DNA of 34,789 bases from Treponema sp. (lineage in GTDB: Bacteria; Spirochaetota; Spirochaetia; Treponematales; Breznakiellaceae). Position 1 is the first letter of the stretch; the number at the start of each line of letters is the position of its first letter. The stretch is taken from assembly GCA_031276295.1 (NCBI GenBank), contig JAISNI010000065.1:1-34789 (forward strand), in the 5' to 3' direction. Positions 15,322 to 25,600 of this stretch are shown here, in pieces. The notes below the pieces were generated by a model, which was not told where the DNA came from, ran no database searches, and worked only from the letters and a program-made list of their open reading frames with translations. Position numbers and translations under genes: made by a program.

Positions 15322-16914
15322 ATGGCTCAACCTCATATCATCTCTTTAGTTTTATCCGTTCATCTGCCCTTTATTCGTTCCACGGCGGCTTATAAAAAGG
15401 AACATCTGCTGTTCGAGGCCATATCCCGGACCTGCCTTCCCCTCCTTGAAGTGTTTGACCGCCTGGATAGGGATCATGTTCCCTTTCATATAGGCATTTC
15501 CCTCTCGCCCGTACTCTGTTCCATGCTGCAAGACGAATCGCTCCTTAACCGTTACCTTGAATATACGGACAAACAGATAGAATTTGGGGCGCGGGAAATC
15601 GAGCGTAACGCGGAAAACAGTATGCTCCGGCAGCTTTCCAGGCTGTACTATGACCAGGCGGTAGAGCGGCGTATTCTTTTTACCGAGCGTTACGACAGGG
15701 ATATTATAAAAGTTTTTGATTATTATCTGAAAAAAGGCCGTCTGGAACTTTTGGCTACCGCGGCGTCCCATAGCTTCCTGCCCTTCTTTACACGCAGCCG
15801 GGAAGCGGTACAGGCCCAGATAGAAACCGCTCTTTCCTGTTACCGTCATAATTTCGGCAGATACCCCCAGGGGTTCTGGCTGCCGGAAATGGGTTGGTCC
15901 GCAGAAGTGGGAGGATACCTCCGGTCCTATACCTTTGGTTATACGCTTGTTGAATCCCATGCCCTCGTCTTTGCCGATCCCCCAGCCATCAGGGGGAATT
16001 TCTACCCGGTCAGAACCCCTTCCGGCATACTGATCGTGGGCCGGGACTTTTATGCCCAGGAAGACCTTGCGCAGATGATCCGCAGCCCGTTTTACCGTGA
16101 TGAAAAAAAAGATGCGGGCTTTGAGTTGCCGTCGGAAGAGTTGGAATTTTTTCTGGGTTGCGGCAAATGCAGGATAGGAACCGGTTTTAAATATTGGGCA
16201 AAGGGCTCCAACGATCCCGATGAGGAAAGAATACCCCCCGGAATCTATGATCCTCAAAAAGCAAGGGAAACGGCTGTACGACATGCGGGGGCCTTTCTGG
16301 ATTCGCGCATCTCACGCTTGAATGAGGTTTCCCGGTACCTTGAAGGCCCTGCTTTAAGCCTTTGCGCCTGGAATGCCGACACTTTTGGCCGGAACTGGTA
16401 TGAAGGGCCGGATTTTATCGAAGCCCTGTTCCGTGAAGGGGAGAAGCGCGATGAAATCGTCTTTCAAACGCCCGGCGAATACTTCTACAAGCTGGATGTT
16501 TCCGGTTTCCAAACCGCAGTTCCGGCATTTTCCTCATGGGGAATGAACGGTTATGCGGAAACATGGCTTGATTCTTCGAGCGACTGGATGTACCGCCATG
16601 TCATGCGGGCGCTTGAAAGGATGACCGAACTGGCGGATCGCTTCCCCAACGAATCCGGCCTCAAAGAACGGGCTTTGAATCAGGCAGCCAGGGAAATACT
16701 CCTGGTTATGGGTTCAGACTGGCCTAAGATGCTCTACAATCAGGAAGCCGCGGGGTATGCCTACCACGAGATAGAGACCGCGTTACGGAATTTTACCACT
16801 ATTTATGAAGCGCTGGGCAGTAACTACATCAGTACCGAATGGCTGACCAGGGTGGAACAGCTTCACAACCTTTTCCCGCATATCAACTACCGTGTTTTCC
16901 GCAGGAAAAGATAG
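15322..16914 (+). CDS. GH57-family 1,4-alpha-glucan branching enzyme relative (DUF1957)
   Basis: 530 residues: GH57 catalytic barrel followed by the DUF1957 helical region near the end (GSDWPKMLYNQEAAGYAYHE). By comparison with the archaeal branching enzyme, Glu189 in GFWLPEMGWS is the nucleophile. Two other conserved sites differ. Motif 1, normally with His-x-His, reads LSVHLPF with Ser12 for the first His. Motif 4, normally D-x-E-x-F-G-x-x-W, reads NADTFGRNWYEG, putting Asn351 where the acid/base Asp is expected; Asp353 is two residues on. So the fold is clear, but ordinary branching activity is not assured. It probably acts on cytoplasmic glycogen; no signal peptide. Translationally linked to the DUF4912 gene (gap 3 nt). 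Confidence 0.85.
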   Translation: MAQPHIISLVLSVHLPFIRSTAAYKKEHLLFEAISRTCLPLLEVFDRLDRDHVPFHIGISLSPVLCSMLQDESLLNRYLEYTDKQIEFGAREIERNAENSMLRQLSRLYYDQAVERRILFTERYDRDIIKVFDYYLKKGRLELLATAASHSFLPFFTRSREAVQAQIETALSCYRHNFGRYPQGFWLPEMGWSAEVGGYLRSYTFGYTLVESHALVFADPPAIRGNFYPVRTPSGILIVGRDFYAQEDLAQMIRSPFYRDEKKDAGFELPSEELEFFLGCGKCRIGTGFKYWAKGSNDPDEERIPPGIYDPQKARETAVRHAGAFLDSRISRLNEVSRYLEGPALSLCAWNADTFGRNWYEGPDFIEALFREGEKRDEIVFQTPGEYFYKLDVSGFQTAVPAFSSWGMNGYAETWLDSSSDWMYRHVMRALERMTELADRFPNESGLKERALNQAAREILLVMGSDWPKMLYNQEAAGYAYHEIETALRNFTTIYEALGSNYISTEWLTRVEQLHNLFPHINYRVFRRKR

Positions 16915-16949
16915 GGCCGCTTGCCGACGGGCTTACGGCGCGAAAGCGC

Positions 16950-18227
16950 TTAGCTGGTTTCTCGGAGGGTATCCATGTGTCTTTGAAGGCGGATGGCTTC
17001 CTGGAGGGACTTTAATGCCTGTATTACCGGTTCAAAGATGGGGTTTATCTTGAGGGCCTCCTCCCAACACTTTTGGGCTTCTTCCAGCTTACCGGCGGCG
17101 TAAGCCTCAAGCCCCGCAATGTAGAGCCTGTCAACCGCGTCCGCTCTGGCCTGCCGGTTGTTATCCCCCAGGTCAAAACGCACGCCCAGGCTTACCCGGT
17201 TAAGCGGCTGTAGTTGGGTCAGGAGATCCAGGCTGTAGTTTACATCAAGCGCTAATTTTTCCAGCATAATGGCGCTTCCCAGCGTCAGGCGGAAGTTGCC
17301 CGCCTTGTTCAAAACCCCCAGCCTCATAGAGAGAAAATCGGTAACCGATACCGCAAGGCCGACGGCGTTGTAGGGTTTTTCTGAAAGAGCAATATTTTCT
17401 ATGTTAAAGGGGACGAAAAATTCAAAAGATAAGATAAGGGGCCGGAGAGGCTTGTAAGATAAGGCCAGGGACCCGACCGAGGGAAGGGCGTCGCCCTTTA
17501 CCGGCGGCCCAAGATTCCGCACCGTGAGAGCAACGGATGTGTTTTTTTCCCGTGAATAATAGGGCTTAAGGAAGTTAAAACGGGTAAGGGCGCCTATATC
17601 CCCCATAAGCATCGCCGCGGACTGCGACAAACCCGATCCCGCTATAATATTATCTTCGTTATCGGTATAATCAGGAACAAAACGGAATGCCCCCTTGAGG
17701 CTCATTCCTATGGCAACACCGTAAAAGTGGTAATTCGGTAAAATATTATACGATGCGTTCAGAAAGGCAACCGCTTCCGAATAATAGCCCTTGGAAACAC
17801 GCTCCCCGTATATATTGTACTCGGTAAAAGGGGTGTAAAGCCATTTCCCCCCGAAACCAATGCCCAGATTCTCCAGTTTATTGAAACGCGCGGCGTACAC
17901 AATCCCTTCAACCTTGGTATCCGCTATCCAGTTATTATGAAAAAAAGCTAATTCTGAGCGGGGAAGCACTGCCGAACCCGCAGGGTTGTACTCAAGGAAG
18001 GAAATATCGTCGGCAACTGCCGAAAAAGCCAACGCCATTCCTTCGGCGCGTCCGCCCATCGGAACATTCAGCACAGGAAACGCCGTTAAACCTGCATTGT
18101 CATCGATTCCATAGATATCGTGCAGATAATCCGCTATCGTACCGTAGGCGCTGTCATCCAGATCGATAGCAAAACTTAAACTGCACAGGAGAATACCTAA
18201 AAAAATAAAAACAACCGATTTATTCAT
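16950..18227 (-). CDS. UPF0164 family outer-membrane-type protein with C-terminal TPR
   Basis: 425 residues from ATG 18227, chosen because it opens directly with a signal peptide (MNKSVVFIFLGILLCSLSFA); an in-frame ATG at 18245 would add six residues. Neither has a good ribosome binding site. The body matches the treponemal UPF0164 / FadL-like beta-barrel style: GGRAEGMALAFSAVADDISFLEYNPAGS near the N-terminus (typical of the PorV/FadL group, residues 60-90), then alternating strands with GIGFGGKWLY, VGLAVSVTDFLSMRLGVLN and VSLGVRFDLGD. The last 60 residues are a TPR hairpin (GKLEEAQKCWEEALKINP). Likely an outer-membrane transporter of hydrophobic ligands or a secretion-related barrel. Convergent with the GH57 gene across a 35-nt gap with only a short GCGC-GAAA-GCGC hairpin. 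Confidence 0.85.
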   Translation of the reverse strand: MNKSVVFIFLGILLCSLSFAIDLDDSAYGTIADYLHDIYGIDDNAGLTAFPVLNVPMGGRAEGMALAFSAVADDISFLEYNPAGSAVLPRSELAFFHNNWIADTKVEGIVYAARFNKLENLGIGFGGKWLYTPFTEYNIYGERVSKGYYSEAVAFLNASYNILPNYHFYGVAIGMSLKGAFRFVPDYTDNEDNIIAGSGLSQSAAMLMGDIGALTRFNFLKPYYSREKNTSVALTVRNLGPPVKGDALPSVGSLALSYKPLRPLILSFEFFVPFNIENIALSEKPYNAVGLAVSVTDFLSMRLGVLNKAGNFRLTLGSAIMLEKLALDVNYSLDLLTQLQPLNRVSLGVRFDLGDNNRQARADAVDRLYIAGLEAYAAGKLEEAQKCWEEALKINPIFEPVIQALKSLQEAIRLQRHMDTLRETS

Positions 18228-18385
18228 TCCATTTATAGTATACATCGGACAAATGAAAAAATCTATAATACATGGAACGCCTTACTACAAAAAAGAATGT
18301 ATTTGTGTAATATTATTAAGTATAAGGGAGACGCAACTATAGCGAACTATTTGCTTCTCCGATATTATGGATAGGTATACCATTG

Positions 18386-21300
18386 ATGAAGAAGGGGAGT
18401 CCTCCCAAAAGAGGGAATTATCAGCTTATAGCGTGCGCATTGTTTCTTTTTGTACTCGCACCTTTTCTTTTTGCCGGTGGGAAGGCGGAGGCCGAATTGT
18501 CCCCGGCGGACGAATTAATCAAAAATAAACAGTACGATGAAGCAATAAGTTTTTTAAGCGATTACTTAAAGAAGAATCCTGATAGAATTGAGCTGGTTCA
18601 AAAGAGAATGAATATTATTCTGGAAAAGAAGGAGGAGTATTACAGAATAGCCGAAGAACTTTTGGATACGGTGGAAAACGACTGGGAAAATTTTGAGAAG
18701 ATACTGTACTTGGGTTCCCGGCTTGAGGAAATGGAAAAATCGGCGAATTATGGAAACCATCAATTCCTGGAACAGGCCCAGATGATTGCCCAGTACAAGT
18801 ATTTCTATAAACGTCTGGTTGAGATTCTGGATGAAGGAAGGCGCCTCCTTGAGCGGGGAGCATTTATAGAAGCCTTTGATAAGTATGCGGAAGGTCTGGA
18901 TATGTACCAGAAAGATTTCTTTGCCGCCGATTTTGGGGAGCCTGTCAAGTCTAGGGTACGGGAAGATCTTGAAATACTCAACCGCAATATGGCGGCATTG
19001 AGGGGACTTGCCCCCCGTGCGTACTACATATCAGGCGCTTTACAACAGGAGCGTCTTGACCGGACGGCAGAAGCTGAATTTGCCGGGGAACATTACGGCG
19101 AACTGTGGTCGGCCCTGTCTGTGCTGAGAACCATCAAAAATGATCTGATAGACATGGGGAACTACTTTAAAACACAGCAGTCCCTCCTGCAAGCAAGCGA
19201 ACATGAGTGGGAGAATGTTCCCTTTTTGGCCTTTGCAACCCAGCTTTTTTGGGGCCCCGATAAGGAGATAGCAGATGTTGGTTCCATGCAGGAAGGTATG
19301 CTGGGGGCGGTAGAAGGGCTTGGAGACAGCTTTAATAAGTATTTCTATAAGTGCGTGCTTGAAATTCTGGATGACGGCCGTAATCTCCTTGAACAGGGAG
19401 ATTACGCGGGGGCCTTTGTCAAATATATGGAAGGGCTGGAGATTTACCATACGGATTTCTTTCCTGCTGAATTGGGAGCTATTGCCAAAGCCCGGATGGG
19501 AACAGATATTGAAAAATTAAAGCGCGCCCTGGAAGAATTTAGGGAGATTTCCCCCCGTTTTCGCTCTGTAGCGGATGCCTTACAGCAGGATAACCTTCAC
19601 CCCGCGGGAGGAGGGGCATATTACGATGATCTGTGGCCGGCTCTGGGTATGCTGAGAACGCTCAAAAACGATTTGGTAGAACTGGCGGCTTTCTTTGAAA
19701 CACAGCAATCCCTCCTGCAAACAAGCGGATATGAGTGGGAGTATGTTTCCTTCCTGTCCTTTGCACCTCAGTTTGTTTTGGGCCCCGAGAGGGAAGGAGG
19801 AGCGGCTCAGGGGCCGAATTCTATGCAGGAAGGTATGCTGGGGGCGGTGAACGAGCTTGGAAGCAACCTGAATGAGTATTTCTATAAGTCCCTGGCCAAG
19901 ATTCTGGATGCAGGCCGTAATCTCCTTGAGAAGGGAGATTATATGGGGGCCTTTGCTCAATATACGGAAGGGTTGGCTATGTACCAGGAGGATTTCTTTG
20001 CCTCCGTCTTTGGAGATACTCTGACAACTCAGGTAAGGGAAGACCTTGAGATACTGAACCGTGATTTAAAGGAATTTGTGGAGTTTTCCCCTCGTTTACT
20101 GTCCGTATCAGACGCCGTACAGCAGGAGATTCTTGACCCTTCAAGAACCGGGTTTAGATTTACCGGGAGACATTACGATGAGTTGTGGACTGTTCTGGAT
20201 ATGCTTATAGCTATCAAGGATGACCTGGTAAAGATTGGGAACTTCTTTAAAACACAGCAAGCCCTCCTGCAAACAACAGAAGATGGCTGGGAGCATGTTT
20301 CCTTCCTGTCCTTTGCCCCTCAGTTTGTTTTGGGCCCCGACAAGGAGATTGCAGGTCCGAGTCAGGGGCCGGATTATATGCAGGAAGGTATGCTGGGGGC
20401 GGTAGACGGGCTGTGGAACACCATTGTACCCGCATTAACCGACGCGGTTATCAGAAATGCGGAACAAACCTATGCCGCGGGTATAAATTCCGTGATAGAG
20501 GACAGGGGAGAGGTAACATTGAGCTATCTTGAAGCCGCACGGGGGCTTTCGCTTATCCCCCTAAAACTGATTGTAAAACGTTATGAGTTCCGGAAGCCCA
20601 ATCAACCGCCCGAAGATTCGGTATTTAATACCGCCGGCCTTGTAGATGATATGCCGGATTATTTAAAATTTACCGCCATCAACCGCTCGATAGATTATGT
20701 GAAAGACGCCTTTACCCTGGGGAAGCGTTATACCGATCTGATGACCCAGGACTTTAAATCGCTTGAGCAGTGGCGCTCAGGCAGACAAACGCCGGACGCG
20801 CTGAGGGAAAAAGAGATAGCCATACAGAATTCCTTTATTTCGCTCTACACCGATATAGATAGTTATCTGGAAAGACTTAATGCCGAAATAGCCTATATCG
20901 GTACCCAGGAAACGCCCGCCGCCCGGAGAGGATACGAAGAATTCATCGCTTATATAAACAGCATTCAAGCAAAACTTCATAACAGGCGTGAGCTGGCCGC
21001 CGGGGAAGAGTTTAATGCGGTTATAAGGGAATATACCATAGCGAACGGCGAGCTTCAAAAACGCGTCCCTGAGCGGCAGGCGGAATTGGCGGAAGGAAAA
21101 GGCAATATTGAAGGTAAACCCTATCCTCTGCCGGGACAGCCTGAGTATATAGCCCATTATCCACAGGAGGCTCTGGAGACGCTTAACCGTATGCTTGCAA
21201 GTATTTCCCAGGATATTGCGGTAGGGAAGGAGCTAATCGCCCAATACGGCAGGGAGCCTCCTTATATCCAGAACGATGAGCGGGTACGGGCCCTGGCTGC

Positions 21301-22639
21301 GGAAGCCCTGAACATTCAAAGCCTCCTGGAAAGTATTTTTGCCGACGGTTCCTCATCCGCATCTGCGGCAAACGCCCGTGTTGCCGTAGCGGACAGGTAC
21401 AGGCAGCAGGGGGATGAGATGTACCGGGAAGCGGAGCGTATCCTGAACCGGAATTTGAGTGATAATGATGTTGACCTGGCCCGCGACCAAATGGATAATG
21501 CATCGGCTCAGTACGATGCATCGCTTGCCGTACAGGAATCCGCCGATTTCAGGGCGGAGCGGGATGCCCGGATCTTTGATCTGGGTATGCGGATTCAGGA
21601 ACGGCAGAATGAAATTATCATCAGGCAGATCCGTACATGGATCACCGAAGCCCAGCAAATATACATGACGGGGAATTTTGAACAGGCTATCACGCTCCTT
21701 GAGCGGGCGGAAGAGCGTAACCGTGAAATCAATTCCACCGATGATCCTGAAATAGTATACTGGCTGAACATAGCCCGGGCGGCTCTTATGCTCCAGGCCT
21801 ATCAGGTTATTGTCTCAACGGCGCCCCTCTACACCGAGGTGAGCCAGCTCCTCTCCGATGCCAGGAAAAATTATGCGGAAGGGACCAGGCTGCTGAGGAC
21901 CAGGCATGAAGAGGGCATCCGTCTATTCAACGAGGCCCGGAAAAAAATCGAGGAAGTGCTGCTTATGTTCCCGGTCAACAAGGAAGCCGGGGTATTGATG
22001 CTCAGGATGGATCAGGTGCAGAATCCTGAGACTTTTGAACAGCAGTTTAAGGACCGGTTTGAAAAGGCCGTCGCGGAGATCAATGCGAAACGGGCGGGGG
22101 CATCCGAAGCGTATACCGATTTACAGAACCTCGCGGAGATATACCCGAATTACCCCGGCATGAAAAGTGCACTGGATCGGGCTTACAGGATATTCAACCC
22201 GATTGTCGTCGCTATTCCGCAGGAGCGGCGGCAGACTAACCGGCCGCAACCGGCTCCCCAACAGCAAGCGCCGGCACAACAAACGGCAGAAACCGCCAGA
22301 ATCAGGGGGCTTATCGCCTCGGTACGTGATGTTATCAACAGGAAGGATAGCGCTAATTACCAGAATGCGCTGGGTCAGCTTAACCAGGTATTCCAGATGG
22401 AGCCGACTAATTCCGATTATCCCGGCCTGAAGGATGCCCTCAACAGGCTGATTGGCGGACAGGGGACCATCACGCTCGACTCCGTCTCGGAGAGCCTGTA
22501 CCAAAAGGCGATCAGGGAATTCCAGCAGGGAAATAACCTGGTGGCTATGTCCATAGTTCAGCAGATCAAGAAAATGCCGGGAAACGAAAAGAATACCCGT
22601 ATTCTACAACTCGAACGGAGAATACAATCCATACTATGA
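18386..22639 (+). CDS. Very large exported helical-repeat (TPR-like) protein
   Basis: 1,417 residues from ATG 18386; a TTG three bases earlier is possible. A signal peptide or membrane anchor (LIACALFLFVLAPFLFAGG) is followed by a TPR (KNKQYDEAISFLSDYLKKNP). Residues about 138-680 are three tandem repeats of about 180 residues, each starting YFYK...ILD.GR.LLE and containing a second signature MQEGMLGAV. The middle is long helical, possibly coiled-coil. The C-terminal third has more TPRs (GNFEQAITLLERAEER, TDLQNLAEIYPNYPG) and a Pro/Gln linker (RPQPAPQQQAPAQQ). No catalytic motif seen. It overlaps the sensor phosphatase gene by 4 nt, so the two are translated together. I infer a periplasmic scaffold or ligand-presenting partner of that sensor. 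Confidence 0.88.
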   Translation: MKKGSPPKRGNYQLIACALFLFVLAPFLFAGGKAEAELSPADELIKNKQYDEAISFLSDYLKKNPDRIELVQKRMNIILEKKEEYYRIAEELLDTVENDWENFEKILYLGSRLEEMEKSANYGNHQFLEQAQMIAQYKYFYKRLVEILDEGRRLLERGAFIEAFDKYAEGLDMYQKDFFAADFGEPVKSRVREDLEILNRNMAALRGLAPRAYYISGALQQERLDRTAEAEFAGEHYGELWSALSVLRTIKNDLIDMGNYFKTQQSLLQASEHEWENVPFLAFATQLFWGPDKEIADVGSMQEGMLGAVEGLGDSFNKYFYKCVLEILDDGRNLLEQGDYAGAFVKYMEGLEIYHTDFFPAELGAIAKARMGTDIEKLKRALEEFREISPRFRSVADALQQDNLHPAGGGAYYDDLWPALGMLRTLKNDLVELAAFFETQQSLLQTSGYEWEYVSFLSFAPQFVLGPEREGGAAQGPNSMQEGMLGAVNELGSNLNEYFYKSLAKILDAGRNLLEKGDYMGAFAQYTEGLAMYQEDFFASVFGDTLTTQVREDLEILNRDLKEFVEFSPRLLSVSDAVQQEILDPSRTGFRFTGRHYDELWTVLDMLIAIKDDLVKIGNFFKTQQALLQTTEDGWEHVSFLSFAPQFVLGPDKEIAGPSQGPDYMQEGMLGAVDGLWNTIVPALTDAVIRNAEQTYAAGINSVIEDRGEVTLSYLEAARGLSLIPLKLIVKRYEFRKPNQPPEDSVFNTAGLVDDMPDYLKFTAINRSIDYVKDAFTLGKRYTDLMTQDFKSLEQWRSGRQTPDALREKEIAIQNSFISLYTDIDSYLERLNAEIAYIGTQETPAARRGYEEFIAYINSIQAKLHNRRELAAGEEFNAVIREYTIANGELQKRVPERQAELAEGKGNIEGKPYPLPGQPEYIAHYPQEALETLNRMLASISQDIAVGKELIAQYGREPPYIQNDERVRALAAEALNIQSLLESIFADGSSSASAANARVAVADRYRQQGDEMYREAERILNRNLSDNDVDLARDQMDNASAQYDASLAVQESADFRAERDARIFDLGMRIQERQNEIIIRQIRTWITEAQQIYMTGNFEQAITLLERAEERNREINSTDDPEIVYWLNIARAALMLQAYQVIVSTAPLYTEVSQLLSDARKNYAEGTRLLRTRHEEGIRLFNEARKKIEEVLLMFPVNKEAGVLMLRMDQVQNPETFEQQFKDRFEKAVAEINAKRAGASEAYTDLQNLAEIYPNYPGMKSALDRAYRIFNPIVVAIPQERRQTNRPQPAPQQQAPAQQTAETARIRGLIASVRDVINRKDSANYQNALGQLNQVFQMEPTNSDYPGLKDALNRLIGGQGTITLDSVSESLYQKAIREFQQGNNLVAMSIVQQIKKMPGNEKNTRILQLERRIQSIL
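18798..20420 (+). repeat. Three direct repeats of about 540 bp inside the large TPR gene
   Basis: Units start near 18798, 19339 and 19878, each at a TATTTCTATAA sequence encoding YFYK. The unit ends share near-identical DNA, for example ATGCAGGAAGGTATGCTGGG close to 19290, 19824 and 20380. The length is a multiple of three, so the frame is kept. The similarity suggests two successive in-frame duplications or ongoing recombination between units. Confidence 0.8.
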
Positions 22640-25600
22640 TGAAAAAAAGCAAAATCCCACTCCTGTTCGGATATTTTATTTTATCTTTTATTTTTTCACA
22701 GAGGCTTTTTGCCTTTTCAGAGTTATTCTGGGAGGACCCCAAAGATTTCTCGGAGAGGAATGGCGGTTTTCCCATATCGGCCTACAACGGCGATCTGGCG
22801 CTGATCGCCTGGCAGGAAGCTGAAAAAAACAATGCTTCCGGCATTGAGGAATCCGGTACTATACGGATTTCGCTTGCGGTTAAGAAGAACGGCGAAAAAT
22901 GGCTGGTATACCGGAGGATCAATAATGCCTCCTATTCCTATTCCGGTACAGAACCATCCATATTGAGCATGGCCCTGGATCAACAGGGACGGATCATTCT
23001 CACCGCGGCGGCAGGATCCGGAGAGGTCGATGTTTTTATCTCGGAGGACGAGGGGCTACATTGGCAGGTAAACCATATTCAAAGCGGGCGGACCGTCTCC
23101 GCCCCGCGCCTCTTTGTCTGTGCGGACGGCTCTTATGTAATCTATGTCAGCGCCGTCGATCCCGATGACGTGAGAAGCCTTGCCATCCATTATTCCGTTT
23201 CCAGCGACGGGGCCAACTGGACCCCGTTTAGAAAATTTATAACGACGGAAGGACTGGGTTTTAACTTTTTACCCTACCACGCCGTTAAAGGTTCTACCGA
23301 TTATGTGGTTTTTCAGTCGAGGATACTTACCTCATCAAGCCCTTACTTTCAGCTTTTCTTTACCAAGAGTAGCGACGGCGGCAAGACCTGGTCGGAACCG
23401 AACCGTATTACCACATTCACGAGTACCGCTTCCTATCCCAACGCTACCGAAAATCAATTTGATAACCAACGTCCCCATCTGTCCATTCAGAATGATCGAC
23501 TTTTCCTTGTTTGGGAACGGCACTATGGAAATGATATTCCTTACATCTGCGCCGCTTATCTTGATGAATATGGGAATGTTTCAGGACAGCCCGAAAGGGT
23601 GAACAGCGCCGAGGCTTACTGCAACAATCCCTTGGCCTTTCAGTATGAAGGTATACCTACGATACTCTGGTTTGACGACCGGAGGGATAACACAAACCGG
23701 ATATACATGGCCCAACGCGGGACAAACGGCTGGGAAAACAAGGATATGTCAGGCGGGAGCGGGAACGCCTCGTTCGGACGCGCCGTTGTTGACGACAGCG
23801 GCCTCTTTCTTTTTTGGCAGATTAGCGCATCGGAAACCAACCGTATATACACCCTCCAGCCCGATATGAGCGCGCCGTCCGTCCGGCTTGCGGCCGTCAA
23901 TTTTACCCCGGGAAGGCGCACCAAGGGGGAACCAAGCGGGGAGAAGATCAGGATACGCTGGAATGTACCCAGGGATTCTTCGGGGATACGGGGCTTTTCC
24001 TGGTCATGGAGTTTGGACGAGGAGGAAGAGCCCCCGGAGGAGCTTATGCTTCCTGCTGGTAACCGATCTACGGTGGAACATGAGGTGGTAGCCGATGAGG
24101 ACGGAACCTGGTATTTCAAGGTGGCCGCTGTGGATGCCTCCAATAGGGGCAACTGGTCCGCTTCGGTCTCTATTGAGTATGTCCGTGATACCACCCCGCC
24201 TCCTTCCGCCAATATTATTCCGCCGGAAATAGACTCGCGGGGTTTCCTCCTTACCAATTCCTTTACATTAAGCTGGAATCCTCCCCCCGCATCCGATATA
24301 GCCGGTTATACCTGGGACCTTAAATTCCTTGGGCCGCCGGAACTCTTTAGGGCCGGCAATATAGAAGGCTTTGCCGAAGCGGTGGAGGCGCGTTTTCCCG
24401 TCGATAAAATCCAGATAGACCGGCACCGTATCACCGAAAATACCGTGTCTTTTGACAATCAGGATGACGGCATCTGGTATTTTACCGTATCCGGTATTGA
24501 CGAGGTAGGAAATGTCGGCGCTCCTTCGTATATCTTTTTCCGTACCAATAAGTACATTCCCCATACCTTCATTACCGACATATCTTCCAGCCAGGATGAA
24601 CAGGGTATAGTTGCCATCAGGATACTGGGGCGGGGTTTTAATGTAGGCGGGGAGGTGATCCGGGTATTCCTGGACAAGGAAGACGGCTCCTTCCACCGGG
24701 ACTTCTATCTGGATAAGGGGGAATTCGTAGTCCGCCACGACCGCGAAATACGTGTTTTACATGCGGAATACCTGCCGGAAGGGATATACAGGCTGGGCGT
24801 GGAGCACCCGACACGGGGTACGGCAACATACTCGCGCAAGCTCATCGCGGTTGAAGAAAAAGGGACCGTCAAATTCGGCGATTTCTCTGAATTGATGGTC
24901 CCTTCATGGGAGATACTCCCGGAACGGCAGTATGTATTCGATACGAATTTTCTGATTATTATGGGAATAGTTTTATTCTGCTGTATCGGCATCCTCAGCT
25001 CGATCTGGGGTATTGCCAACGTAATATCGGACAGTTCGGTGATACATCAGGATGCGGTTGCGCTTATAACAGGAGACTTTATGGTGTTGGAAAAGAAAAA
25101 ACGTTTTAGAAAAATACAGCGGCGGGGCTTAGGCTTGCGTTTCAAGCTGGCCGCCTTTACCATAGTTCTGGTGCTTCTTGCTGTGGTAATGGTTTCGATG
25201 CCCCTTTACTTCAACATGATTAGAACCCAGCAGAACACCCTGTTCCAGGGGCTTTGGGATCGTTCCGCGGTGCTTCTGGAGGGGCTTGCCGCAAGCGTTA
25301 AGGCGTACCTTCCCTCGGAAAATACCCTGGAGCTTGGCTATCTGCCCGACCAATCGGCAGCCCTTCCCGAAGCGCGGTACGTTACCATCACCGGTTTTGG
25401 AAAGGGCGGCCTGGAATTTGATGATCATGTCTGGGCTACTAACGATCCCGGTATCGGGGTAAAGATAGATACGCCTGAATTTATAGCGGGGGAGTGCCGT
25501 TTAACGGATGCCCTAAGCCCCCGGTTGCAAAGCATAGTTGAAGACCTTGATAGCCGGGCCCGCGATGCGGTAGGTAATATGCCGCGTATTATTTCGGACA

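Noticed and set aside
16938-16949. GCGC-GAAA-GCGC hairpin between the GH57 and UPF0164 genes as a terminator
   Set aside because: Only 4 bp of stem and no T tract; could be chance.
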